From Pirellulales bacterium (GTDB lineage: Bacteria > Planctomycetota > Planctomycetia > Pirellulales > JAEUIK01), in NCBI GenBank assembly GCA_019636335.1, contig JAHBXR010000018.1:82874-146873 (forward strand): DNA of 64,000 nucleotides. Reading direction: 5' to 3'. A model generated the notes under the pieces. It did no database searches. It worked only from the letters and a program-made list of their open reading frames with translations, and had not been told where the DNA came from. Below, piece by piece: positions 34,045-44,668 of the stretch (position 1 is the first letter of the stretch; each line of letters starts with the position of its first letter). Position numbers and translations under genes: made by a program.

Positions 34045-35040
34045 ATGCGCGACTGCCATCGACCGTCTGGCTTTACCCTGGTCGAGCTCCTCGTCGTCAT
34101 CGCGATCATCGGCATCTTGATCGCCATTCTGCTGCCTGCCGTGCAGGCGGCGCGCGAAGCAGCGCGACGCACGCAGTGCCAGAATCGTCTGAAGCAGTTG
34201 GCGCTCGCCGCGCACAACTACCACGAGTCGCACGCCTATTTTCCGCCGGGCGTGGATCAACGTTCGTTTCCAGCGCCTCCCGCCTATCGGCAAGTGCCGC
34301 TGTTCGTGTACTTGCTGCCTTTCCTCGAGGAGACGGCCCGCGTCGCGGCGTGGGAACGCGACGACCCGATGTTGAACACCTCCGGCGGCGCCGCGTCGCG
34401 CACCAGTCGAGTAGTCGGCGGCTTCGTTTGTCCTTCGGACGTCTTGCCGCAGAACCCGATTGCGACGCAGCAGGGCTGGTACTACGCCCTCACCAGCTAT
34501 GGCGGCAACGGGGGCACACGTTCCTACTTCACGCAACTCGCCACGCTCGATGGCATCTTCCACGCGGTGGGTCCCGGCGCCGTGCCGAAGGCCAATGCAC
34601 ACTTGACACGCTTGCCCGATGTGATCGACGGCACGTCGAATACCTTTCTTTTCGGCGAGCGCAGTCACGACGACCCAAATCTCGAATCGTTCGCCGATGC
34701 AGGGCTCTGCCCCGATCGCCTCTCGACGTGGGGCTGGTGGGGGGTCTCGGGAGGACTGAAGGCGATCGGACACGTCACGATGAGCGGGCATGCGCCGATC
34801 AACTATCGCGTGCCGATGCACTACAACGCCCGCCAGTCGGCCGTACCGCCGGCCAATGATGCAGAGATGTTCCAATACTATTCCGACCAGCGGCTCTGCT
34901 CCTGGGGGAGCAATCATCCCGGGGGCGCGCAGTTCGCGCTGGCCGACGGTTCGGGGCGATTCGTGGTAGATGCGATGCCGCTCGAGGTGCTGCAGGCATT
35001 CAGCACCCGTGCCGGACGCGAGGTGCCCGATGCCGAGTGA
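34045..35040 (+). CDS. DUF1559 pseudopilin-like protein with type IV prepilin leader
   Basis: 331 residues from ATG 34045 (GAAGGG about 9 nt upstream). [40 protein letters not shown] is the prepilin peptidase site (G/FTLVE) with the hydrophobic N-terminal helix of pseudopilins. The rest is the planctomycete-expanded DUF1559 domain: [46 protein letters not shown], ending [21 protein letters not shown]. Dozens of copies per genome are usual; the role is unknown, presumably in export or surface structures. It overlaps the following lipoprotein gene. Confidence 0.93.
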   Translation: MRDCHRPSGFTLVELLVVIAIIGILIAILLPAVQAAREAARRTQCQNRLKQLALAAHNYHESHAYFPPGVDQRSFPAPPAYRQVPLFVYLLPFLEETARVAAWERDDPMLNTSGGAASRTSRVVGGFVCPSDVLPQNPIATQQGWYYALTSYGGNGGTRSYFTQLATLDGIFHAVGPGAVPKANAHLTRLPDVIDGTSNTFLFGERSHDDPNLESFADAGLCPDRLSTWGWWGVSGGLKAIGHVTMSGHAPINYRVPMHYNARQSAVPPANDAEMFQYYSDQRLCSWGSNHPGGAQFALADGSGRFVVDAMPLEVLQAFSTRAGREVPDAE

Positions 35041-35467
35041 AGTGTTGCGCCGGCTGATGCCGGCGTTGGCGTGTTGCCTAATGGTGGGTTGCGCGCGTCC
35101 GCCGCAGGTAACGCCAGTCTCGGGTAGCGTGTCGATTGGCGGGAAGCCCGCCGAGCAAATCCTGGTCACCTTCGTGCCCGAGTCGAAAGGTGGCGTCCCT
35201 CAGGTGAAATCATCGGCCGTGACGGACGGAAGCGGGCGATTCGAGTTGCGGGCCGGGGATGGTCGCGACGGGGCGGTGATCGGGCCGCATCGCGTCATGC
35301 TCGAGGATTTGCGCGTGTACTACCTGCCGCGCAATGATTCGGCTCCTTCGATCGCGCAGCCGGCCCCTTCGCGCATCGCCATGAAGTATCGCGCCGCGAA
35401 CACGACGCCGTTGCGGCACAACGTGAGCGAGGGAGCGGACGAGGCACGCTTTGACCTTGCGCCGTGA
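35030..35467 (+). CDS. Small lipoprotein paired with the DUF1559 gene
   Basis: 145 residues from ATG 35030, overlapping the DUF1559 stop by 11 nt. Signal peptide with lipobox LMVGC. The body [63 protein letters not shown] is a carboxypeptidase-regulatory-like (transthyretin-type) beta-sandwich typical of planctomycete lipoproteins downstream of DUF1559 genes. The tight overlap indicates one operon. Confidence 0.85.
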   Translation: MPSEVLRRLMPALACCLMVGCARPPQVTPVSGSVSIGGKPAEQILVTFVPESKGGVPQVKSSAVTDGSGRFELRAGDGRDGAVIGPHRVMLEDLRVYYLPRNDSAPSIAQPAPSRIAMKYRAANTTPLRHNVSEGADEARFDLAP

Positions 35468-35517
35468 CGCGATCGCTGACGGAGCCGTGCATGCCCGCTT
35501 GACCCTTTGGCGACGGC

Positions 35518-35997
35518 GTGTTATTTCCTGCGAGCGTGAAGTACGAACCGCTCTTGCACGTCGTTCTCTATCAGCCCGAGATCCCGCACAACACGGGGAG
35601 CGTCGGCCGGACGTGCGTTGCCGTGGGGGCCAAGCTGTGGCTCGTGCGGCCGTTGGGCTTTCGCGTGGACGACTACTACCTGCGCCGCGCGGGGCTCGAC
35701 TACTGGGAGCACCTCGAGTGGGAAGTGGTCGACGATTGGGCCGCGCTCGTCGAGCGGCTGCCGGACCGCCAACCCTGGCTCTTCACCAAGACCGCCGAGC
35801 GTGCGTACACGTCGGTCTCGTACCAGCGGGGGGACGTGCTGGTGTTCGGCTGCGAATCGAGCGGCTTGCCACGATCGTTGCTCGAGCAGTATGCCAGCCG
35901 CCAGTTGCTGATTCCGATTCGCCCCGCCGTACGCAGTCTGAATCTCTCGAACAGCGTGGCCATCGCCTTGTACGAGGGACTGCGGCAGGGGCTTTAG
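35518..35997 (+). CDS. trmL: tRNA (cytidine/uridine-34 2'-O)-methyltransferase, SPOUT family
   Basis: 159 residues from GTG 35518; a second GTG at 35536 would give a start nearer the family norm. HVVLYQPEIPHNTGSVGRTCVAVGAKLWLVRPLGF at the start, VFGCESSGLPRSLL and LIPIRPAVRSLNLSNSVAIALYE are the three knot motifs of TrmL, which methylates the wobble ribose of tRNA-Leu using SAM bound in the trefoil knot. Length is normal. Confidence 0.93.
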   Translation: MLFPASVKYEPLLHVVLYQPEIPHNTGSVGRTCVAVGAKLWLVRPLGFRVDDYYLRRAGLDYWEHLEWEVVDDWAALVERLPDRQPWLFTKTAERAYTSVSYQRGDVLVFGCESSGLPRSLLEQYASRQLLIPIRPAVRSLNLSNSVAIALYEGLRQGL

Positions 35998-36164
35998 CTT
36001 GCGTACCGGCCGGCACGACCCGAACATCCGGCGTGCCAGGCGCGGTGGCGATTCTCTCGTCGAGAAGTTGTACGCGGAGGGCTAAGCGCCGAGCGTTGCC
36101 CGGCACGATGAACGAATAGAACGACGCATTGAAGCATCGACACTATTCGGGCAAGGAGGTCGTC

Positions 36165-36506
36165 GTGAGGCGGCTCATTATCGCGCTCTTGGCATGTCTG
36201 GTCTGCCACGCCTGGCAGGATGCATCCGCGGCCTCGCTCCATCAGCAGATCTGCCGCAAGATGGGGGTGGGATTCAGCTCGGGCTATCACGCCGAAACGT
36301 GCTGCACGGGCTGCGCGCCTTATTCGAACGGCGTCCGCCGTCCTTGCTACACACCGGTCTATGTCGGCTGCGGTCCGCAGGGCTGTGGCGCGACGCCAAT
36401 TCACGGTGAAGGTGAATACGTCCCGGCGCCCGAGCCCGCTCGGGCAGCGCAGATCTACCACACGCCGGTCGGTTGGGGGCGCTCGCTGGAAGTGATTGCT
36501 CCGTAG
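36165..36506 (+). CDS. Small secreted Cys-rich protein
   Basis: 113 residues from GTG 36165, with AAGGAGG 6 nt upstream. Signal peptide RRLIIALLACLVCHAWQDASA. The mature part has about ten Cys (HAETCCTGCAPYSNGVRRPCYTP, VGCGPQGCG), suggesting disulfide bonding outside the cytoplasm. No family recognised. A frame extension to 36129 lacks a ribosome site. Confidence 0.6.
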   Translation: MRRLIIALLACLVCHAWQDASAASLHQQICRKMGVGFSSGYHAETCCTGCAPYSNGVRRPCYTPVYVGCGPQGCGATPIHGEGEYVPAPEPARAAQIYHTPVGWGRSLEVIAP

Positions 36507-36526
36507 GGAGACGATTCCGATGCGAA

Positions 36527-36606
36527 GTAGGTCAGGTACTCCGTACCTGACACTTTTTCGAGTTGGCCACGTCGAATGATTGTCAGGTACGGCGTACCTG
36601 ACCTAC
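36527..36606. repeat. 80-bp double-palindrome (REPIN-like) element, copy B
   Basis: GTAGGTCAGGTAC ... GTACCTGAC, centre TTCGAGTTGGCCACGTCGAA, then GTCAGGTAC ... GTACCTGACCTAC. The centre is the exact reverse complement of that in the copy at 63721-63800. It sits between the Cys-rich protein gene and the stop of the leftward cytochrome gene, i.e. between convergent transcripts. Confidence 0.85.
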
Positions 36607-36656
36607 GTCTACGTCTGGCAGAGCCAGTGCCCCCCCGGAACCCGTCCTGCGATTCG

Positions 36657-39600
36657 CTACTTGAGCGATGACAAGTAGGCGATGAGGTCGCGCAGTTCCT
36701 CGTTCGACAGTTGACGATCGAGGCCGTCGGGCATGACGGAGATCTGGCTGCGCTCGATCGCTTCGATGTCTTCGCGCGGAATGCGGAGCTCCTCGCGGTT
36801 CGTCGTGCGCAGCACGATCGTGGTGGCGGTTTCCTTGGCGATGACTCCCGTCAGAGGGATGCCCGTCGAGGTGGCGATCGCGTAGGTCTCGTATCCCCGG
36901 GCAAACGATGCGCTGGGCACGACGATCGACTCGAGCAGATCGCGCGGAGCGCGGATGGAGCCGATCTTCGTCAGGTCGGGACCGATCTGCCCCCCTTCGT
37001 TCTGCACGCGGTGACAGACGACGCACGCCGCGCGATTGTCATGGAAGATGCGCTCGCCTTGTTTCGCATTACCACCTTCTAACCGTGAGGCCAGTTCTTC
37101 GAGCCGCTTTTTCTGGTCCGCGGTCGATTGATCGCGGCGAATGGTGCTGAGATTTCGTGCGTTCTCGCGTATCTCGGCCGGAAACGCGGCGAAGATCTCG
37201 TCGACCTGCTCGGTGCTGAAGGTGTCGGCGATGGCCAGTCGGTTGAGGCACCCCAACAGCCGCTTACCGAGTTCGGGATCGCTTTGGCCACGAAAGGCGC
37301 GGACGAGCAACGGCGTTTCCAGGGGCCCCAAGCCCTGATCGATCATCTGAAGCACCTCTTGGAATTGAGCAGGGGTCAGCTCGGACCTGCCGATGGCGGC
37401 CGCGGCGGCCATGCGTTCGGCTGGTGAAAACGAGCCGGTGAGCGACCACATCAGAAGGATGAAGCATCTGGCGCTCAGGGGCCGATGATCGCCCGCCAAG
37501 GCGATTGCCGCCGCACGGTGCAGAGAGGCGGAGTGGTTGTCGTTCGCTATCAAGGCGCTCAGTTCCGGCTCGAAATCCTTGCCACCCAGGGTGTGCGCCG
37601 CGGCGATCGCGGTGGCCAGCACTTCGGCGTCCTCGAGTTGCAGTGACTTTCCGACACCGCGTCGCAAGCGCGGGGGAACGGCGTTCAGGCTGCCGCGTGC
37701 TAATCCGTCGAGCAGGGCGAGTCGCGTTGGCCTGGGAGTCGCTTCGTTGAATAGTGCGTCGCCGACAAGTCGTTGCAGTTCCTCGTTGGATTCGAAACCG
37801 AGCACCACTCCGCGCAAGAGATCGGTATCCTCCGGGCTCGGTTCCGCGTGGGCTACCAGTTGCTTCGCCAGTTGGATGACCTCTCCCGACCAGCTTGGAT
37901 GTCGCTCGAAGATTTCGAGCGCGACGCGCATCAACGACGTATCCGATCGATCGAGCAGCGAGGCGACCATGGCGCTCGTCAGTTGGCCGTCGTCCATTTG
38001 ATCCAAGGCAATGAGTGCTGCGCGCTGTGTCTGAGGATGGTTGGTATGCGCCAGACCGTCGCGCGTCTGTTGGCGAGCGCCAATCTGTATCAAGGCGTAA
38101 GTCACCGCGTGCTCGAAGTGACGGTCGGTGCTCCCCGCGGCATGAGCCAAGGGGGCCGCCTGCAGCAGGGCCGGCACCGAAGAGGAAGAACCCAGGCGAC
38201 CGAGCGCGGTGGCCGCCTCGCGAGCGACTGCCGACGATTCGTCTTTTAGAAGCTCTTCGAGCTTTGTTCGGGCCCTCGTGTCTGGATGTGAGGAGAAGAC
38301 GCGTGCGGCCGTAAGACGCACCGTTGCATCCTGATCGTCGAGGGCTGTTTGGACCACGCGGCGACTTTCGTTGCTCTGGATACGGGCGAGCGACCAGAGG
38401 GCCGCTTGTCGCACGGCGGGCGATTCCGCGTGCTTCAAGATGCTCGCGAGCAGGGGAACTACCTGGTCGCCACGCTGCGCCAAGGCGTCGATCGCACGCT
38501 CGCGCACCGCGGGTCGTCGATCGGCCAGTCGTGCCGCCAATGCTTCCTGCGTGGCGTCGCGCCAGGCGAGATGGCGGCCACGGGGGTCGTCCTCTACGGG
38601 CGCGCCCGCGCGGCGGATGCGGTAGATCGCTCCCAGGATCTCCGGCTTGGCAATCTGGGACGTGGGGCAACCGTGACGGAACCAGCCCCCCGTGTCGATC
38701 ACCAACAGGCTGCCATCGGCATCTTCGAGCACGTCGGTGGGATGGAAGTCGATGCTCGGCGAGGTGAGAAAATCTTCGTCCGCGGCGAAGAAGCTGCTCT
38801 TCTCGCGCGTCAGCACGTGCCGCAGCACTTTGTGCGTGTTGAACTGCACGGAGAAGAAATTGTCTTGATACTCTGGACCGAACGCCGTGTGGCCGTAGCG
38901 TGTGAGCCCGGCCGGCGCGACGGTGTCGTAGAGCGACAGCGGGGGCATGAAATCGCCGGTGCGTTTGAACTCCTCGACCACCGCGTGCTTGCGCGGATAG
39001 ACGCCGCCATAGGCATAGTGGACGAGCGCGTCGTGCCGCACTTCGTCGGGGTTGTAGAAGGTCATCGTGCCGAGCATTTCTCCCTCGGGCGTGAAGGCGA
39101 CCTCGACCGGGTTATCCATGCCCCCGCCGGCGTAGACCTGCACATCGCTGCCGTCGGGCCGGCAGGAAAAGATGCGTGCTGCCTGGCCTTTGCTCAGGGT
39201 CTTGCCCTCGGCATCGACGAACTCGTGCCCGTGGCGTCCGTCGCACCAGTAGATGCGCCCCTCGGGACCGAGAAAACAACCGTGGATATCGGCGGCGTTG
39301 CCGACGAAGCCGAACTTGCCGACGATCTCCTCGCGCTTGTCGGCCACGCCATCGTCGTCGGTATCTTCGAGCCGCCAGATGTAGGGGGGACTGGCGGAGT
39401 AAACGGCGCCGCGATACCAGAGGGCGCCCATGGGGAAGGTCATCTTGTCGGCGAACGTGGTGGCCCGGTCGAAGCGGCCGTCGCCGTCGGTATCTTCGAG
39501 ACGCTGGATGCGATTGGGCAGGTCGCGTTGTAGCTCCTCGGCGTTGAGGTTCACGCCGAGCGCGTCGGCCACGTAGAGCCGGCCGCGATCGTCGAAGCCC

Positions 39601-39854
39601 GCCATCATGGGGTGGGAGACCAGCGGCGGCCCGGCGACCATCTCGACGGTGAAACCGTCGGGCACGTGGATCTCGGGAGGGGCCGCTGGGGCCTCGGCCG
39701 TCGGGGGCGATTCGGCCGAGGCGTCGTTGGATGGCGGAGCTTGGGCTCCAGAACCGGGGGACCTGGTTCCGCCCGCCAATGCTCCGGCGAGGAGCAGCGT
39801 CAAAGGGGCAGCCAGCCACCACGCACCGCGCGGCGGCGAGGAGAGCTTGTCCAT
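36657..39854 (-). CDS. PVC-type cytochrome c with beta-propeller and HEAT repeats
   Basis: 1065 residues from ATG 39854. One N-terminal membrane segment (WWLAAPLTLLLAGALAGG). Residues about 65-450 form an NHL/PQQ-like beta-propeller of the membrane-bound dehydrogenase type (IHVPDGFTVEMVAGPPLVSHPMMAGFDDRGRLYVAD; DIHGCFLGPEGRIYWCDGRHG; DVLEDADGSLLVIDTGGWFRHGCP). Residues 470-900 are HEAT-like helical repeats. The C-terminal PVC heme domain has CVVCH and GGQIGPDLTKIGS, ending ELRDLIAYLSSL. Such giant periplasmic cytochromes are a planctomycete/verrucomicrobial speciality; substrates are mostly unknown. Confidence 0.9.
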   Translation of the reverse strand: MDKLSSPPRGAWWLAAPLTLLLAGALAGGTRSPGSGAQAPPSNDASAESPPTAEAPAAPPEIHVPDGFTVEMVAGPPLVSHPMMAGFDDRGRLYVADALGVNLNAEELQRDLPNRIQRLEDTDGDGRFDRATTFADKMTFPMGALWYRGAVYSASPPYIWRLEDTDDDGVADKREEIVGKFGFVGNAADIHGCFLGPEGRIYWCDGRHGHEFVDAEGKTLSKGQAARIFSCRPDGSDVQVYAGGGMDNPVEVAFTPEGEMLGTMTFYNPDEVRHDALVHYAYGGVYPRKHAVVEEFKRTGDFMPPLSLYDTVAPAGLTRYGHTAFGPEYQDNFFSVQFNTHKVLRHVLTREKSSFFAADEDFLTSPSIDFHPTDVLEDADGSLLVIDTGGWFRHGCPTSQIAKPEILGAIYRIRRAGAPVEDDPRGRHLAWRDATQEALAARLADRRPAVRERAIDALAQRGDQVVPLLASILKHAESPAVRQAALWSLARIQSNESRRVVQTALDDQDATVRLTAARVFSSHPDTRARTKLEELLKDESSAVAREAATALGRLGSSSSVPALLQAAPLAHAAGSTDRHFEHAVTYALIQIGARQQTRDGLAHTNHPQTQRAALIALDQMDDGQLTSAMVASLLDRSDTSLMRVALEIFERHPSWSGEVIQLAKQLVAHAEPSPEDTDLLRGVVLGFESNEELQRLVGDALFNEATPRPTRLALLDGLARGSLNAVPPRLRRGVGKSLQLEDAEVLATAIAAAHTLGGKDFEPELSALIANDNHSASLHRAAAIALAGDHRPLSARCFILLMWSLTGSFSPAERMAAAAAIGRSELTPAQFQEVLQMIDQGLGPLETPLLVRAFRGQSDPELGKRLLGCLNRLAIADTFSTEQVDEIFAAFPAEIRENARNLSTIRRDQSTADQKKRLEELASRLEGGNAKQGERIFHDNRAACVVCHRVQNEGGQIGPDLTKIGSIRAPRDLLESIVVPSASFARGYETYAIATSTGIPLTGVIAKETATTIVLRTTNREELRIPREDIEAIERSQISVMPDGLDRQLSNEELRDLIAYLSSLK

Positions 39855-39980
39855 GCCTGAGTACCTGGAGGATCGACGCGTCAAACCGTCTCGTGTCACC
39901 CTGGCGATGATAGGCTCGCGGCGCAGAGGGCTCAAGCAGACGGGACACTGCCCAGAAAATGGCGAACCAGAGACGCCACC

Positions 39981-39996
39981 CTAGCGGTGCCGCTAG
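39981..39996. terminator. CTAGCGG/CCGCTAG hairpin at the LRR gene stop
   Basis: A perfect 7-bp stem with 2-nt loop that includes the stop codon of the leftward LRR gene. Too short to be sure of a role; it could be a weak 3' end. Confidence 0.3.
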
Positions 39997-41447
39997 TCGT
40001 GGGTAATCCAGGCATTCGGAAAGCGTTGCTGCAGCGCGAAGAGGCCGGCCTGGGTGACCTTGGTGTTGCGCAGGTGGAGCTCGCTGAGCTCGGGCAATCG
40101 ATGCAGGCTGACGAGACCAGCATCGGTGATGGCGGTGCCCGACAGATTCAGATCGTAGAGCTTGTTGAGCTTGGCGAGGTGCGTCAGTCCGGCGTCGGTG
40201 ATGGCGGTATGCGAGAGGTCGAGCGAGACCAGTTGTGTGAAGGGTTGGAGATGGGCCATCCCGGCGTCGGTAATACGAGTTCGCGCGAGTTCCAACGACG
40301 TGAGGGCCGTCAGGGGGGCGAGTGCCTTGAGCGCCGCATCGCCGATCCGCGTGCGCGTGAGATTCAAATCGGTGAGGCTAACGATCGCGCTGAGCGATTT
40401 CGCCGCCCCGTCGGAGATTTGCGTTTCGTCCAGTTGCAGGCTGTTGAGCCGCCCCAGTGAGGCCAAATGGGCCACGCCCGAATTGTTGGCCACCGACTGC
40501 GACAGGTCGAGCGATTCGAGCGACGGAAGATTGGCCACGTATTGCAGATCGTCGTTCTTGAAGCGTCCCCGCGAGAGCACGATGCCGTTCAGGCGATGGA
40601 GCCGTTGCAGATGTACTAGCGAGCCGGCGGCCAGCTTGAGGCCCGACAGATCGAGCCAGGTCAGACGTCGCGCGTTGGCCAGTGCGGCCAGGCCGGGTCC
40701 CTGCACCTTCGTGTCGCGGAGTTCCAGGTAGTTCAGCTTCCGCAGTTGCGACAGGTGCTGGAGTCCCTCGTCGCCGACCTTGGTGCCGGCCAGATTGAGC
40801 GATTCGAGCCGGTACCAGCGCGCGACGTGGGCGAGCGCCTCGCTTTGCAGCCGCGTGTCGCTCAACTCGACCGTAGCGAGCGATTTGAAGTTCGTCAGGT
40901 GTGCGAGGCCCGAGCCGTCGATATCAGCGCCGGACAGGTTGAGATAGCCGAGCTTTTCGAGGGTCGCCAGCGGCGCGAGGCCGGCATCGGTGATGCGTGT
41001 CTGGTCGAGATAGAGCTGCTCGAGCTGATCGAGCGGCGCGAGATACTTGAGCCCGGCGTCGGTGATGGCGGTATCGGTCAGCGACAGCAATTTGAGGCGT
41101 GGAAACTTCGCCAGATCCGCCAACTGTTCGTCGGTCACCTGGGTTTCGTCGAGCGTGATCCCGGTGATTGGTCGACCGGAATGATGCTCCTCGAGGATAC
41201 CGACCTGTGGCTCGAAGTCGTTGTCGTAATCAATGCTGCCACCGAGGTACTCGAAGCGGCGCGCCGCGAGCTCGGCCGCGGAGGGGGCCGCGTCGAGTCT
41301 CAGCACGAGCTGCACGAATCCGGCGCAGAGCAACGTCGGCAGGGCCAGGATCGCCAAGACGATCAGCGTCCATCGCAGCGCGCGGTTCGACGAGCTTGTG
41401 CTGGCCGGGTCGGCCGCCGTGTAGTCGTATTGCGTGATCGTGTCCAA
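39993..41447 (-). CDS. Membrane-anchored leucine-rich-repeat protein
   Basis: 484 residues from TTG 41447, chosen because AGGAG sits 8 nt upstream and the frame before it is not protein-like. A single membrane helix (about 22-46, WTLIVLAILALPTLLCAGFVQLVL) precedes some fifteen repeats of about 24 residues with consensus L..L..L..L.L..T.ITDAGL..L, the ribonuclease-inhibitor/cysteine-containing-like LRR group found in many planctomycete proteins. The repeats form a curved solenoid for protein binding outside or inside the membrane; the partner is unknown. Confidence 0.85.
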   Translation of the reverse strand: MDTITQYDYTAADPASTSSSNRALRWTLIVLAILALPTLLCAGFVQLVLRLDAAPSAAELAARRFEYLGGSIDYDNDFEPQVGILEEHHSGRPITGITLDETQVTDEQLADLAKFPRLKLLSLTDTAITDAGLKYLAPLDQLEQLYLDQTRITDAGLAPLATLEKLGYLNLSGADIDGSGLAHLTNFKSLATVELSDTRLQSEALAHVARWYRLESLNLAGTKVGDEGLQHLSQLRKLNYLELRDTKVQGPGLAALANARRLTWLDLSGLKLAAGSLVHLQRLHRLNGIVLSRGRFKNDDLQYVANLPSLESLDLSQSVANNSGVAHLASLGRLNSLQLDETQISDGAAKSLSAIVSLTDLNLTRTRIGDAALKALAPLTALTSLELARTRITDAGMAHLQPFTQLVSLDLSHTAITDAGLTHLAKLNKLYDLNLSGTAITDAGLVSLHRLPELSELHLRNTKVTQAGLFALQQRFPNAWITHD

Positions 41448-41638
41448 CGCCGGTGCTCCTGCCTGTCTCCAGGAACACAGATTAACAGACGCAAGGCTCC
41501 GGATGAACGTGGAGCAGCGATTCTGTCCGGGCGCCAATCCGGCCAGCCGATCGAAGCCTGCCATGCCGTGGCCGCGGAGGTCCTCCGCAGCCACGGGTGG
41601 CAATTACGTGTCCTTGCTGGAGCGGCGCGAAACCGGAA

Positions 41639-43852
41639 CTAGCGCCGCGGCTTGAGCACGACGACGCCCAAGGGGGGCAGCGTCAGTTCGAGTCGCGCCG
41701 GGCGGCCGTGGTGCGGCTCGGGCACCGAGAAGGCGCCGGGACCATTCCCCACGTTGCTGCCGGCGTAGTACATCGAGTCGCTATTGGCGACCTCTTCGAA
41801 CCAGGCCACCTCGGGCACGCCGATGCAATAGTGCTGGCGCACGACGGGCGTAAAGTTGCACGCCACGACGAGGTAATTGTTCGGATCCTTCGCCTTGCGG
41901 ATGTAGCTCAGCGTGCTTTCGTCGTACGAGTGGCAATCGATCCACTCGAAGCCGTGATGGTCGAAGTCGACCTCGAACAAGGCCGGCTCGCGGCGGTAGA
42001 GGTGATTCAGGTCGGCGACCCACTTCTGCAGGCCACGATGCGAATCCCACTGCAGCAGATCCCACTGTAGGCAGGTGTCGTGGTTCCACTCGTTCCACTG
42101 GCCGAACTCGCCCCCCATGAAGAGCAGCTTCTTGCCGGGGTGCGTCCACATGTAGCCGTAGAGCAGGCGCAGGTTGGCAAACCGCTGCCACAAGTCCCCC
42201 TGCATCTGGTCGAGCAACGATCCCTTGCCGTGGACTACTTCGTCGTGCGAGAGGGGCAGGATGAAGTTCTCGGTGAAGGCGTAGATCAAGCTGAACGTGA
42301 GCTCGTCGTGATGATACTTGCGGTGGATCGCTTCGTGGTGCATGTACTGGCGCGTGTCGTTCATCCAGCCCATGTTCCACTTCAGGCTGAACCCGAGCCC
42401 ACCCAGGTAGGTGGGACGAGAAACGCTCGGCCAGGCGGTCGACTCTTCGGCGATCGTCAGCACGCCCGGGTGTTGCAGATGGATCTGCTCGTTGAACTCC
42501 TTGAGCAACGACACGGCGGGGAGATTCTCGCGACCGCCGAATTCGTTGGGGATCCACTCACCTTCGTTGCGACTGTAGTCCAGGTAGAGCATCGAGGCGA
42601 CGGCGTCGACCCGCAGCCCGTCGATGTGGTACCGCTCGAGCCAGAAGAGGGCGTTCGACAAGAGGAAGTTGCGCACTTCGCAACGACCGTAGTTGAAGAT
42701 CAACGTGCCCCAGTCGCGATGTTCGCCCTGGCGCGGGTCGGCATGCTCGTACAGGTGCGTGCCGTCGAACAGTCGCAAACCGTGGTCGTCGCGCGGGAAG
42801 TGGGCCGGCACCCAGTCGAGCACCACGCCGATGCCGTGCTGATGGCAGTAGTCGACGAAGTACATGAAATCGTCGGGGGTGCCGTAGCGCGACGTCGCGG
42901 CGAAGTAGCCGGTGGTCTGATATCCCCAACTCCCCGTGAAGGGGTGCTCGCTGATCGGCAACAGCTCGAGGTGGGTGTAGCCCATCTCGTGGCAATAGTC
43001 GACCAACTGGTGGGCGAGGTCGCGATAGCCGAGCCATTTCTCGGGCTGATCGGGGGAGCGGCGCCAGCTTCCCAGATGCACTTCGTAGAAGGACATCGGC
43101 GCGTCGAGCGCGTTGTGCCGCACGCGGTCGCGCATCCACTCATGGTCGTTCCACTGGTAGCGCTCCAGGTCGGCCACGATCGAGGCGGTGCGGGGGGGCA
43201 CTTCGGCGGCAAAGCCGTACGGGTCGGATTTCTCTCGGTATTGTCCGTGATGCTTGATGCGATATTTGTACAGGGTGCCCATCTTGAGCCCGGGCACGAA
43301 CAGCTCCCAGAACCCGGCGGGAATGTGCTTGCGCATCGGGTGGCGGCGGCCATCCCAATCGTTGAAATCGCCGACAACGCTCACGCCTTCGGCATTGGGC
43401 GCCCAGACGCAGAAGTTCACCCCTTCGACGTTGTCGATCATGCGGCGATGCGCGCCGAGCAGGTCGTAGCTCTTCCAGTGGCGGCCTTCGTTCAACAGGT
43501 ATTTGTCGAACTCGGTGAGCAGGGGGGGGAAGGCGTAGGGGTCGTGCGTGGTGGTTTTCGCCCCCTTGCTGTCGGCCACTTGCAGGAGGTAGCGGGCCGG
43601 AGTTTCTTCGGCCGCCGGCGGGCAGACGGCCTCGTACAATCCGGCCGGGTGGATGCGGCGCATCGGTCGCAGGGCATTGCCGTGCGCGGCGTCGATCACC
43701 CAAGCCTGCGGCGCGTGCGGCAGAAAGGCACGGACGGCGAGCGCAGCGTGGCCATTCTCGATGATCGGATGGGGACCGAGCAGTTCGAACGGATTCTCGT
43801 GATGTCCCTCGAACAAACGGCTCGCGCTATCCAAATCGACGCTCGTACGCAT
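41639..43852 (-). CDS. glgB: 1,4-alpha-glucan branching enzyme
   Basis: 737 residues from ATG 43852 (GGAGA 5-6 nt upstream). Two N-terminal CBM48-like domains ([30 protein letters not shown]) lead to the GH13 barrel: [38 protein letters not shown], the nucleophile Asp near 416 ([14 protein letters not shown]), the acid Glu near 469 (TIAEES) and Asp near 537 ([14 protein letters not shown]). The enzyme creates alpha-1,6 branches in glycogen. No other glycogen gene lies in the window. Confidence 0.97.
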   Translation of the reverse strand: MRTSVDLDSASRLFEGHHENPFELLGPHPIIENGHAALAVRAFLPHAPQAWVIDAAHGNALRPMRRIHPAGLYEAVCPPAAEETPARYLLQVADSKGAKTTTHDPYAFPPLLTEFDKYLLNEGRHWKSYDLLGAHRRMIDNVEGVNFCVWAPNAEGVSVVGDFNDWDGRRHPMRKHIPAGFWELFVPGLKMGTLYKYRIKHHGQYREKSDPYGFAAEVPPRTASIVADLERYQWNDHEWMRDRVRHNALDAPMSFYEVHLGSWRRSPDQPEKWLGYRDLAHQLVDYCHEMGYTHLELLPISEHPFTGSWGYQTTGYFAATSRYGTPDDFMYFVDYCHQHGIGVVLDWVPAHFPRDDHGLRLFDGTHLYEHADPRQGEHRDWGTLIFNYGRCEVRNFLLSNALFWLERYHIDGLRVDAVASMLYLDYSRNEGEWIPNEFGGRENLPAVSLLKEFNEQIHLQHPGVLTIAEESTAWPSVSRPTYLGGLGFSLKWNMGWMNDTRQYMHHEAIHRKYHHDELTFSLIYAFTENFILPLSHDEVVHGKGSLLDQMQGDLWQRFANLRLLYGYMWTHPGKKLLFMGGEFGQWNEWNHDTCLQWDLLQWDSHRGLQKWVADLNHLYRREPALFEVDFDHHGFEWIDCHSYDESTLSYIRKAKDPNNYLVVACNFTPVVRQHYCIGVPEVAWFEEVANSDSMYYAGSNVGNGPGAFSVPEPHHGRPARLELTLPPLGVVVLKPRR

Positions 43853-44053
43853 CAAACTCTCCCGCGTGGCAATGGGACTCGAAACGCTCAGCGTCTCGAC
43901 GTGATTTTCGGGCAGGGTAGTCGTTGCGCCTAGGAGGCCTGCGACGACTTTAACGGCAACTTTATGTCCAGCGCCGTCCGCTGGACCCGGCTCGATCAGG
44001 GCGATGCCGTGGCGGCCATCTGTTGGCAGCAGACGCCCGCCCGGGCAACTTAC

Positions 44054-44668
44054 CTAACCGAGCCAGGGCTTCGACAGCAGGCCGGTTCCAAGCTGTTGGA
44101 ACCAGAGCCGCACGGACTCGCCCGTTTCGTGCGCCGTCCGCTGGGTGCGGAGCGCGCCGCGACGTAGCCAGTTCCGCAGGCGGCGTCGCCGCGTGGGAAG
44201 CGCGGACGACGTGCTCGGCGGACGCTCGACGCCGGTGGGACGATCGGCGGAACGCGAGCCGACGAAACCCTGGTCATGCGGGGCATCGAATCGCCAGCAG
44301 CGGCAATCGACCCGATGGTAGCGCAACGCGCGATCGACGCGGCGCCACAGATCGGAGTCTTTGACCGGCACCATTTGGCCGAATTTCTCCCAGTTCCAGT
44401 CGGCGGCACGCCACTCGTCGAGACCGTGGGAAATTCCACGATTCACGTAGCGGCTGCGGGTGACGATCGTCACGCGCGACGGTTGGTCGAGGGCCTCGAG
44501 ACCGCGCACGACACTCAGCAATTCGAGACGTTCGCCGGCTATTTCGGGCTCGTTGTCGTTCGCCTCGAACTTGTGCGAGCCGTCAACCGACTGCAACACA
44601 AAATGCCAGTGTCCCGAGCGCTCGCGACCTCGCGCCTCGGTGAAGAGAAGGTAATGGGGAGATTCCAC
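44054..44668 (-). CDS. Degenerate RNase H-like protein
   Basis: About 204 residues if GTG 44668 is the start (uncertain; the frame stays open to 44881). The order of elements is RNase HI: YLLFTEARGRERSGHWHFVLQ, ERLELLSVVRGLEAL, SRVTIVTRSRYVNRGISHGLDEWRAADW and PVKDSDLWRRVDRAL. The Glu of the second motif is kept, but the first Asp reads Glu, the third (TDSxY in active enzymes) reads TRSRY, and the last Asp/His region is replaced by an Arg-rich tail. The catalytic DEDD set is therefore lost. A nucleic-acid-binding remnant is the best reading. Confidence 0.65.
   Translation of the reverse strand: MESPHYLLFTEARGRERSGHWHFVLQSVDGSHKFEANDNEPEIAGERLELLSVVRGLEALDQPSRVTIVTRSRYVNRGISHGLDEWRAADWNWEKFGQMVPVKDSDLWRRVDRALRYHRVDCRCWRFDAPHDQGFVGSRSADRPTGVERPPSTSSALPTRRRRLRNWLRRGALRTQRTAHETGESVRLWFQQLGTGLLSKPWLG

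Noticed and set aside
37264..38670. 468-codon frame on the minus strand inside the PVC cytochrome gene
   Set aside because: It is a shifted frame of the HEAT-repeat region with Arg/Gly/Ser-rich composition; the cytochrome frame carries all recognisable motifs.
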